Source: JAHECQ01 sp047638695
GTDB lineage: Bacteria; Actinomycetota; Acidimicrobiia; Acidimicrobiales; SZUA-35
Assembly: GCA_047638695.1 (NCBI GenBank)
Contig: JBLINY010000058.1
Span: forward strand, 1 to 27,458
Reading direction: 5' to 3'
DNA length: 27,458 bases
Part shown: in pieces, positions 21,572 through 27,458 of the stretch
How the letters are laid out: every line of letters starts with the position of its first letter
Position numbering within the stretch: the first letter of the stretch is position 1
Notes under the pieces: generated by a model
Databases searched by the model: none
Seen by the model: the letters and a program-made list of their open reading frames with translations, nothing else
What the model was told of the DNA's origin: nothing
Translations under genes and position numbers: made by a program

Positions 21572-22897
21572 CTACTTCAAGAAGCCTTCGTAGTTGCGGC
21601 TCATCAGTTGGCTATCGATCTGTTTCATCGTCTCAAGCGAGACGCCGGCAGCGATGAGGATCGACACACCGCTAAATCCAATGCCTCCACCCGAACCAGC
21701 TCCCAAGGCCCGAGCAAGGGCGGCTGACGGGATCAAGGCCACCACAGCAAGGAAGAATGCACCGGGCAGCGTAATTCGGTTAAGGATCTTGGCCAGGTGC
21801 TTCTCGGTCTGGGGCCCAGGCCGGATACCGGGGATGAAACCACCAGATTTCCGGAGTTCATCGGCCCGTCGAACCGGATCGAAGGCAATCGAGTTGTAGA
21901 AGTACGCGAAGCCGACGATCAAGAGGCCGAACACCAGGATGTAGCCCAGGTTGTCCGGGCTAAATAGATTGCGGCTGAGCCAATCACGGACCGTCTGGCC
22001 CCATCCGTCGGCGGGCAACACGTTGGCCAACAGTGTCGGTAACTGCAGCAAGGACGAGGCGAAAATCACGGGGATCACGCCCGCCTGGTTCACCTTCAGC
22101 GGGATGTAGCTGTTGTTGCCACCGTACTGACGACGCCCAACGACTCGTTTCGCGAAGTTGACCGGGATTCGCCGTTGACCCTGCTCGACAAACACAATGC
22201 CGGCGATGAGGAAGACCAGGAGGGCCAAGGCGATGACGAGAGCGAACCAACCCCGCAGGTTTTGAATCTGGATGGCGAGCGCCGGCAAGCTGCTGACCAC
22301 CGAGGCAAAGATAAGCAGCGACATGCCGTTACCTATGCCCTTCTGGTCGACGAGCTCGCCCATCCACATCAGCACCGCAGTACCGACCGTCATACACAAG
22401 ACCGCCAGGATCACCTTGAAGGCCCAGTTTGGTTGCGTGTCCGGGAACAAGTCGACGGCGACACCGAAGAACCCCTCCGGGTTGCGACTGATCAAGAAGA
22501 CGATGCCGGTGCTTTGCACGAGTGCCAGCACAATGGCGATGTAGCGGGTCCACTGATTGATCTTGCGCTGACCCGTTGCCCCCTGTGCCTGCCATTCCTC
22601 CAGTTTTGGTATGGCGACGGTGAGGATCTGAATGATGATCGACGACGTGATATACGGCAGGATGCCGAGCGCGAACAACGAGAGATTGCCCAGACCACCG
22701 CCACTGAACAAGTTCAAGTAGCCAAAGATCCCACCCGAGGACTCGTCGGCTTGCTCTCGCAAGCTCTGGAGTTCATCGAGGTTGACTCCGGGGGCCGGAA
22801 CCTGCACCCCCAGTCGGTACACGACAATAATAAAGAGCGTGAACAGAATCTTGTTGCGCAGCTCTGGGGTGCGAAGAACGTTCTTCAGCGTGTTCAA
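21572..22897 (-). CDS. secY: Preprotein translocase subunit SecY
   Basis: SecY forms the protein-conducting channel of the Sec system. The 441-residue protein has ten predicted membrane helices. Landmarks are LGVQVPAPGVN near the first helix, NLFSGGGLGNLSLFALGILPYI (the plug and helix 2 region), the KINQWTRY loop, and the cytoplasmic block FADELRKSGGFIPGIRPG-type sequence (here RADELRKSGGFIPGIRPG). Start is TTG at 22897: an upstream TGA closes the frame and no ATG or GTG intervenes. A weak GGAAAG motif precedes it by about 9 nt. It lies between rplO and adk with hairpins on both sides. Confidence 0.97.
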   Translation of the reverse strand: MNTLKNVLRTPELRNKILFTLFIIVVYRLGVQVPAPGVNLDELQSLREQADESSGGIFGYLNLFSGGGLGNLSLFALGILPYITSSIIIQILTVAIPKLEEWQAQGATGQRKINQWTRYIAIVLALVQSTGIVFLISRNPEGFFGVAVDLFPDTQPNWAFKVILAVLCMTVGTAVLMWMGELVDQKGIGNGMSLLIFASVVSSLPALAIQIQNLRGWFALVIALALLVFLIAGIVFVEQGQRRIPVNFAKRVVGRRQYGGNNSYIPLKVNQAGVIPVIFASSLLQLPTLLANVLPADGWGQTVRDWLSRNLFSPDNLGYILVFGLLIVGFAYFYNSIAFDPVRRADELRKSGGFIPGIRPGPQTEKHLAKILNRITLPGAFFLAVVALIPSAALARALGAGSGGGIGFSGVSILIAAGVSLETMKQIDSQLMSRNYEGFLK

Positions 22898-22955
22898 CGG
22901 GGGCTTCTTTCCGGGACTGAAATCGTCAGGTCAAGCTAGCCGTATCAGCGCGCCT

Positions 22956-22990
22956 GTCGGTTGCACCCAGAAACCGGGCGCACAACCGAC
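22956..22990 (-). terminator. 13-bp hairpin immediately after rplO
   Basis: On the minus strand GTCGGTT pairs with AACCGAC and, after a GT bulge, GCGCCC pairs with GGGTGC (one G-U), with a 7-nt loop. It begins at the last base of the rplO stop codon. No U-tract follows. It is the strongest secondary structure noticed inside the ribosomal cluster and lies just before secY. Confidence 0.5.
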
Positions 22991-23490
22991 TAGCGGTTCA
23001 TGTGCTGATTGCCAGAGGAGGGAGGTCGCACGGAGAACGGCAGAGGCACCAATTCGACGGTGCCACCGGCTGCAGTGATCGCAGCTTCAGCTGACTTCGA
23101 GAACGCATGCGCCTTAACGGTGACGGCAACGGACAATTCGCCGCGACCCAACACCTTCACCAGTGCGTCCTTGCCTATCAGGCTCTTGCCGAACAGCACC
23201 TCGGGGGTGATTTCGGTCAGACCGGGGTTCTCGCCCACCAGCGTCGTGATGGTGTCGAGATTGATGGCCTGGTATTCAACCCGGAACGGGTTGTCGAAAC
23301 CACGCAACTTCGGGAGCCGCTGCTGGAGTGGGAGCTGGCCACCCTCGAAGCCAACCCGGACCGTGTTCCTGGCCCGCTGGCCCTTCGTGCCACGGCCCGC
23401 GGTCTTGCCGCCCTTGCCGGCAATACCGCGTCCGACGCGCTTCGACCGCTTTCGCGAGCCTTCGTCGGGCTTGAGATCGTGAAGCTTCAT
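22990..23490 (-). CDS. rplO: 50S ribosomal protein uL15
   Basis: 166 residues, slightly longer than usual because of a C-terminal tail (RPPSSGNQHMNR). Typical parts: MKLHDLKPDEGSRK, the glycine/lysine-rich RVGRGIAGKGGKTAGRG-type loop, then GFEGGQLPLQQRLPKLRGF and VKVLGRGELSVAVTVKAHAF. The ATG overlaps the rpmD stop as ATGA. The stop is followed at once by a strong hairpin. Confidence 0.97.
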   Translation of the reverse strand: MKLHDLKPDEGSRKRSKRVGRGIAGKGGKTAGRGTKGQRARNTVRVGFEGGQLPLQQRLPKLRGFDNPFRVEYQAINLDTITTLVGENPGLTEITPEVLFGKSLIGKDALVKVLGRGELSVAVTVKAHAFSKSAEAAITAAGGTVELVPLPFSVRPPSSGNQHMNR

Positions 23491-23669
23491 GACACACCTT
23501 CTACGCGTACGAGATGTGGCACCCGGGCGATCATGCCATGGATTTCCGGCCGATCGGGAAGGGTGTTGGATTGACCAATGCGACCCAGACCAAGTGCACG
23601 GAGTGTGCCCCGCTGCTTCGGCTTGGTTCCGATGGATGACCGGATCTGAGTGACGGTGATATCTGCCAT
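23487..23669 (-). CDS. rpmD: 50S ribosomal protein uL30
   Basis: 60 residues with ITVTQIRSSIGTKPKQRGTL and the LGLGRIGQSNTLPDRPEIHG core, the normal bacterial short form. The ATG shares a base with the rpsE stop (TAATG), and the stop overlaps the rplO start. Confidence 0.97.
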   Translation of the reverse strand: MADITVTQIRSSIGTKPKQRGTLRALGLGRIGQSNTLPDRPEIHGMIARVPHLVRVEGVS

Positions 23670-24241
23670 TACTGAACCTCAGCGGTGGGCTTCCGCTGGC
23701 TTTCGTTGTAGGCGTCGAGCAGTCCCTTGGGAGTGAACTCCGATGCGTCCAGACCCCGCAACCGGGCGATCTCGTCGGGCCGCTTCAGCCCCTGCAGCGC
23801 GTTGATGGTGGCGCGGGCAACGTTGATCTGGTTGGCCGAGCCGAGCGACTTACAAAGCACGTCGCGAATACCAGCCTCTTCAAGAATGGCACGGGCGGCG
23901 CCACCGGCGATGACGCCAGTACCGGGAGCCGCAGGCTTAAGCAGGACCTGCCCAGCCCCCTGGCGCCCGATAATGGGATGGGTGATAGTGCCGCCGGCCA
24001 TTGGCACGTCGAACATAAGTTTGCGGGCTTCTTCGGTGCCCTTCTGAATGGCCAGGGGTACTTCCTTGGCCTTGCCGTAGCCGAGGCCAACACGGCCAGA
24101 GCCGTCGCCAAGGACGACGAGGGCTGTGAAGGCGAAGCGCCTACCGCCCTTGACCACCTTGGCCACACGGTTGATGGTGATGACCCGTGACTCGCGGCCA
24201 TCGCCTCGGTCGTTGTTGCGATCGTTTCGCTCGTTTGCCAT
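23669..24241 (-). CDS. rpsE: 30S ribosomal protein uS5
   Basis: 190 residues from ATG 24241 (MANERNDRNN), 7 nt after AGGAG; the longer open frame overlaps rplR and is rejected. The N-terminus is a polar Asn/Arg/Asp-rich extension. The core reads VITINRVAKVVKGGRRFAF, GLGYGKAKEVPLAIQKG and VIAGGAARAILEEAGIRDV, all typical of S5. Confidence 0.98.
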   Translation of the reverse strand: MANERNDRNNDRGDGRESRVITINRVAKVVKGGRRFAFTALVVLGDGSGRVGLGYGKAKEVPLAIQKGTEEARKLMFDVPMAGGTITHPIIGRQGAGQVLLKPAAPGTGVIAGGAARAILEEAGIRDVLCKSLGSANQINVARATINALQGLKRPDEIARLRGLDASEFTPKGLLDAYNESQRKPTAEVQ

Positions 24242-24251
24242 GGCGTTGCTC

Positions 24252-24623
24252 CTAGAACTCGAGTCCGGCTTCGCGGGCACCCTCGGCCAGAGCCGCGACC
24301 CGTCCGTGGTACCGGTTGCCACCGCGGTCGAAGACCACGGCCGAGAGGCCGGCTGCCTTGGCTCGTTCACCGATGAGCTTGCCAACGGTGGTGGCGGCAT
24401 CCTTGTTGCTGGTGCTTCCAGCTGCTCGGATATCGCCTTCATAGGACGAGGCTGCCACCAGCGTTGTGCCGGTGGTGTCGTCGATGATCTGGGCACTGAT
24501 GTGCCGGTTCGAGCGGAACACGGCCAAACGAGGCCTCGCGTCGGTACCGACAACACGCTTGCGGACCCGACGTTGACGGCGGGACCGGGCTGCTGCCCTG
24601 GTCTTTTGTGCGTTTTGACTCAT
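24252..24623 (-). CDS. rplR: 50S ribosomal protein uL18
   Basis: 123 residues from ATG 24623, which overlaps the rplF stop (TGATG); GTG three bases upstream is an alternative. The basic N-terminus (RAAARSRRQRRVRKRVVG) and the core PRLAVFRSNRHISAQIIDD, then VVFDRGGNRYHGRVAALA, identify L18, which carries 5S rRNA on the large subunit. Confidence 0.97.
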   Translation of the reverse strand: MSQNAQKTRAAARSRRQRRVRKRVVGTDARPRLAVFRSNRHISAQIIDDTTGTTLVAASSYEGDIRAAGSTSNKDAATTVGKLIGERAKAAGLSAVVFDRGGNRYHGRVAALAEGAREAGLEF

Positions 24624-25162
24624 CACTTACCTGCCTTGCCGGCTTTGCGAGCAACGCGTTCGCCGGCGTAGCGGACACCCTTGCCCTTGTACGGCTCTGG
24701 CTTGCGATAGGAGCGAATGACTGCCGCCACCTGGCCAACGACCTGCTTGTCGATTCCCAACACACCGATCCGGGTTGGTTCTGGGACATCAAAGGTGACG
24801 CCCTCAGGAGCATCGACCTCGACTCCGTGGCTGAAGCCCAACGAAAGCTCAAGCTTCGTCGGGGACTTGGCGTTGGCTCGATAACCGACGCCGACGATCT
24901 CGAGATCCTTGCGAAACCCCTCGCTGACGCCGATCACCATGTTGTTGACAAGCGAGCGGCTCAGACCGTGGAGGGCCTTGGTGCCGCGCTCGTCGTTGGC
25001 TCGACTGACGGCTAAGACTCCCTCATCGAGGGCGATGGTGATGCCTTCGGGCAGGGTGTGTTCAAGCGTTCCTTTGGAACCCTTGACCTTTACCTCGGGG
25101 CCCGAGATGGAGACCTCGACCCCAGCCGGGACATCGATTGGTGCGTTTCCGATTCGTGACAT
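24623..25162 (-). CDS. rplF: 50S ribosomal protein uL6
   Basis: 179 residues: MSRIGNAPIDVPAGVEVSI at the N-terminus, SLVNNMVIGVSEGFRKDLEI, and the C-terminal RKPEPYKGKGVRYAGE motif conserved in bacterial L6. It lies between rpsH (6-nt gap) and rplR (1-base overlap). Confidence 0.98.
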   Translation of the reverse strand: MSRIGNAPIDVPAGVEVSISGPEVKVKGSKGTLEHTLPEGITIALDEGVLAVSRANDERGTKALHGLSRSLVNNMVIGVSEGFRKDLEIVGVGYRANAKSPTKLELSLGFSHGVEVDAPEGVTFDVPEPTRIGVLGIDKQVVGQVAAVIRSYRKPEPYKGKGVRYAGERVARKAGKAGK

Positions 25163-25168
25163 GCCGAC

Positions 25169-25573
25169 CTACCAGACGTAGCAGAGCACTTCGCCACCGA
25201 CCTTGGCCTTGCGGGCCTCGCGGTCGGTGACCAGTCCATTGCTGGTCGAGAGCACGGCGACACCTAGGCCACCAAGTACTCGGGGAATCTCGTTGTTTTT
25301 GGAGTAGACCCGAAGCCCAGGCTTCGAGACTCTCTTGATGCCGCTGATCACTCGCTCACGTTCGGGCGAGTACTTCATGGCGATAGTGAGCGTGCGACCG
25401 ACGCCATTGGCGTTGTCGGCAGCGGCGAACTCACCGATGTAGCCCTCCTTGAAGAGGACTGTTGCGAGCGCTTCCTTCAGTTTCGAAGAAGGCATCAACA
25501 CTTCGTCATGCATCGCGATGTTCGCGTTGCGGATACGCGTGAGCATGTCTGCGATTGGATCTGTCATTGCCAT
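25169..25573 (-). CDS. rpsH: 30S ribosomal protein uS8
   Basis: 134 residues. MTDPIADMLTRIRNAN near the N-terminus and the C-terminal STSNGLVTDREAR with GGEVLCYVW are diagnostic. ATG at 25573 has AGGGGG 9 nt upstream; ATG two codons later is possible. S8 is a translational repressor of the spc operon in E. coli; no equivalent site was identified here. Confidence 0.98.
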   Translation of the reverse strand: MAMTDPIADMLTRIRNANIAMHDEVLMPSSKLKEALATVLFKEGYIGEFAAADNANGVGRTLTIAMKYSPERERVISGIKRVSKPGLRVYSKNNEIPRVLGGLGVAVLSTSNGLVTDREARKAKVGGEVLCYVW

Positions 25574-25586
25574 GTGTCGTTACCCC

Positions 25587-25772
25587 CTACCAGCTCGCCT
25601 TGTGGACACCGGGTATCTCGCCCGCATGGGCCATGTCCCGGAAACAGATGCGACACAGGCCAAAGCGCTTGTAGACCGCATTGGGACGACCGCACACCTT
25701 GCAACGTGTGTAAGCCCGAACCTTGAACTTGGGCTTCTTCTGCTGCTTGTTGATCAGAGCTTTCTTTGCCAT
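25587..25772 (-). CDS. rpsZ: 30S ribosomal protein uS14, zinc-binding type Z
   Basis: 61 residues, the short Zn-binding form. The two metal knuckles are CKVC (24-27) and CRIC (40-43), followed by FRDMAHAGEIPGVHKASW. The long Zn-free form, if present, is elsewhere. The ATG overlaps the rplE stop as TAATG. Confidence 0.97.
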   Translation of the reverse strand: MAKKALINKQQKKPKFKVRAYTRCKVCGRPNAVYKRFGLCRICFRDMAHAGEIPGVHKASW

Positions 25773-26356
25773 TACTGCGCCTGCCCATCGCGTCGGAACG
25801 GGAATCCAAAGGCATCGAGCAATGCCTTGCCTGCTTCGTTGTTCGTGGCCGTTGTAACGATGGTGATGTCCATACCACGGGCGACGTCCACTGTGTCATA
25901 GTTGATCTCGGGGAACATGAGTTGTTCATTCAGCCCGAAGGTGTAATTCCCTCGGCCGTCGAATGAACGGGGGTTCAGGCCGCGGAAGTCACGGATGCGA
26001 GGAATGGCGAGCGTCGTAAGACGGTCGAAGAATTCCCACATCCGATCGCCCCGCAGGGTGACCTTGGCGCCGATGGCGTTGCCCTGGCGCAGCTTGAAGG
26101 TAGCCAACGACTTTTTGGCTTTCGTTGTCACGGCCTTCTGGCCGGTGATGATGGCGAGGTCGCCCTCGGCGCTTTCGAGCGCCTTGGAATTTAGAAGAGC
26201 TTCACCCACGCCCATGTTCACCACAATCTTCTGCAGCCGCGGCACCATCATGACGTTAGGCAACTCCAGCGCCCGTTGGATTTGGTCACGTAGTTCTTCG
26301 TTGTACTGAACCTTGAGACGAGGGGGGATGCCCAGGCTTGTTTCAGTGGCGGTCAC
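25772..26356 (-). CDS. rplE: 50S ribosomal protein uL5
   Basis: 194 residues with a GTG start that overlaps the rplX stop (GTGA). Landmarks are VPRLQKIVVNMGVGEA, ITGQKAVTTKAKKSLATFKL and IPRIRDFRGLNPRSFDGRGN, then GMDITIVTTATNNEAG near the C-terminus. It binds 5S rRNA with L18. Confidence 0.98.
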   Translation of the reverse strand: MTATETSLGIPPRLKVQYNEELRDQIQRALELPNVMMVPRLQKIVVNMGVGEALLNSKALESAEGDLAIITGQKAVTTKAKKSLATFKLRQGNAIGAKVTLRGDRMWEFFDRLTTLAIPRIRDFRGLNPRSFDGRGNYTFGLNEQLMFPEINYDTVDVARGMDITIVTTATNNEAGKALLDAFGFPFRRDGQAQ

Positions 26357-26676
26357 TCGTTCACCTCGGGAATCTCGGCGCCAGTGCGCTTACATACACG
26401 CACTTTGGAGCCATCGTCGAGCAGCTTGTAGCCAACGCGTGTTGGCTTGCCGTCGCCCGGGCTGATCACAGCGACATTCGACGCGTCCATTGGCATCTCC
26501 TTGTCGAGGATGCCGCCGGGCTCTTCGGCCGAGGCCGGCTTGGTGTGGCGCTTGGCGATGTTGTAGCCCTCGACCATCACCTTGCCGGTGGCCGGGAAGG
26601 CGGCCGAGATCACGCTGTCGCGTCCTCGGTCCTTGCCTGACATGATGCGAACGTTGTCGCCTTTGCGAACTCTCAT
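26353..26676 (-). CDS. rplX: 50S ribosomal protein uL24
   Basis: 107 residues. The KOW motif lies at the N-terminus (VRKGDNVRIMSGKDRGRDSV); VMVEGYNIAKRHTKP and a terminal VRVCKRTGAEIP follow. The ATG overlaps the rplN stop (TGATG), and the stop overlaps the rplE GTG. Confidence 0.98.
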   Translation of the reverse strand: MRVRKGDNVRIMSGKDRGRDSVISAAFPATGKVMVEGYNIAKRHTKPASAEEPGGILDKEMPMDASNVAVISPGDGKPTRVGYKLLDDGSKVRVCKRTGAEIPEVNE

Positions 26677-27044
26677 CAGAGGACCTCCGGTGCGAGGGAA
26701 ACGATGCGCATGAAGCGCTTGTCGCGCAGCTCACGGCCCACCGGCCCGAAGATTCGGGTGCCTCGTGGCTGGCGTTGGTCGTTAATCAGCACAGCAGCGT
26801 TCTCGTCGAAACGGATGTAGCTCCCGTCTGGACGGCGCCGTTCCTTCTTTGTGCGGACGACGACACATCGGACAACATCGCCCTTCTTTACTGCGGCGCC
26901 GGGAATGGCTTCTTTCACCGAAGCGACAAAGATGTCGCCGATGCCGGCGTACCGGCGTTTCGAGCCACCCAGCACCTTGATACAGAGCACTTCGCGAGCG
27001 CCGCTGTTGTCGGCGATGCGAAGGCGGGTTTCCTGTTGGATCAT
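26676..27044 (-). CDS. rplN: 50S ribosomal protein uL14
   Basis: 122 residues, full length. MIQQETRLRIADNSGAREV, CIKVLGGSKRRYAGIGD and the C-terminal GTRIFGPVGRELRDKRFMRI are hallmarks of L14. The ATG overlaps the rpsQ stop by 4 nt. Confidence 0.99.
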   Translation of the reverse strand: MIQQETRLRIADNSGAREVLCIKVLGGSKRRYAGIGDIFVASVKEAIPGAAVKKGDVVRCVVVRTKKERRRPDGSYIRFDENAAVLINDQRQPRGTRIFGPVGRELRDKRFMRIVSLAPEVL

Positions 27045-27322
27045 CGGGCCCGCTCCAGAATCTCAAGCAAGCGCCAACGCTTGGTCTTCGACAGCGGACG
27101 AGTCTCGACGATTCGCACTTGGTCACCCTCACGGAGGGTGTTTTCCTCGTCATGAACCACGTAGCGGCTCGCGTGCTGAACGGTCTTGTTGTACTGCGGG
27201 TGGCTCGAACGCCGAGTGACTTCGACCACAACGGTCTTGTCCATCTTGTTCGAGCGGACCAGGCCGTCGCGGACTTTGCGCCGTGCCCGTTCCTCGGTCT
27301 CTATTGCGGTTTCGTCTGCCAT
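27041..27322 (-). CDS. rpsQ: 30S ribosomal protein uS17
   Basis: 93 residues. An acidic, actinobacteria-style N-terminal extension (MADETAIETEERARRKVRDG) precedes the OB-fold core KMDKTVVVEVTRRSSHPQY and REGDQVRIVETRPLSKTKRW. The ATG overlaps the rpmC stop (TGATG). Confidence 0.98.
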   Translation of the reverse strand: MADETAIETEERARRKVRDGLVRSNKMDKTVVVEVTRRSSHPQYNKTVQHASRYVVHDEENTLREGDQVRIVETRPLSKTKRWRLLEILERAR

Positions 27323-27458
27323 CAGGACTCCTGCTTCGCGAGTTCGCGAGCTCGCATCTCGGTTCGTATCCTGGCCACCGTCTTCTTGACCAGAGGAATG
27401 CGGGAACTGTTCTCGAGTTGGCCTGTGGCCAGTTGAAAGCGGAGATTGAACAGCTCTC
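27322..27458 (-). CDS. rpmC: 50S ribosomal protein uL29 (C-terminal part, cut by window edge)
   Basis: The last 44 codons are in the window: ELFNLRFQLATGQL followed by LVKKTVARIRTEMRARELA and the stop. This matches the two-helix L29 fold; the N-terminal helix start lies beyond 27458. The stop overlaps the rpsQ ATG. It has no defect beyond truncation by the window. Confidence 0.95.
   Translation of the reverse strand, partial: ELFNLRFQLATGQLENSSRIPLVKKTVARIRTEMRARELAKQES

Noticed and set aside
22175..22939. Plus-strand open frame antisense to secY
   Set aside because: Highly charged shadow of a membrane protein gene with no independent support.
1..27458. CRISPR array, insertion sequence, prophage or attachment sites
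   Set aside because: No regularly spaced repeats beyond the single two-copy element, no transposase or integrase genes, and the gene content is syntenic housekeeping.

Overview
The window reads as a chromosomal housekeeping region of a fairly GC-rich Actinomycetota bacterium, possibly Acidimicrobiia. The class is a guess from gene order and protein style, not from a marker search. The order infA-rpmJ-rpsM-rpsK-rpsD-rpoA-rplQ-truA, then rplM-rpsI-glmM-glmS, then tsaE-tsaB-rimI-tsaD follows the order I recall from Mycobacterium, in compressed form. Nearly every gene is on the minus strand. Genes are packed with ATGA, GTGA, TGATG and TAATG overlaps, and GTG starts are common.

Right part (20887-27458, minus): the distal S10/spc ribosomal cluster, rpmC (cut by the window edge), rpsQ, rplN, rplX, rplE, rpsZ, rpsH, rplF, rplR, rpsE, rpmD, rplO, then secY and adk. 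Next, where actinobacteria usually carry map, there is an oppositely oriented two-component pair (19101-20803, plus). An intergenic region of about 500 bp before it holds a perfect 16-bp direct repeat spaced by two helical turns. Middle part (12272-18598, minus): the alpha cluster infA, rpmJ, rpsM, rpsK, rpsD, rpoA, rplQ and truA, then rplM, rpsI and glmM. Two genes here, infA and truA, appear to start at CTG.

Left-middle part (5231-12187): a 1141-residue GlmS-like protein, almost twice the usual length; a GTDC1/QTMAN-like (DUF3524) glycosyltransferase; a P1-family self-processing peptidase; a plus-strand PLP-dependent dehydratase; and the start of the tRNA t6A cluster. Left end (1-5230): the rest of the t6A cluster, a plus-strand HAD hydrolase, a TerC-family membrane protein and an unknown membrane-anchored protein. 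A stretch of about 430 bp has no convincing gene, and structured hairpins lie at the window edge.

Functionally the window covers translation (ribosomal proteins, IF-1, tRNA pseudouridylation, t6A), transcription (RpoA), secretion (SecY), adenylate balance (Adk) and UDP-GlcNAc precursor synthesis (GlmS, GlmM). The items most worth a second look are the oversized GlmS, the QTMAN-like gene, the two CTG starts, the two-component pair in the map position with its repeat, and strong U-tract-free hairpins after several stop codons. I saw no mobile element, CRISPR array, tRNA or rRNA.
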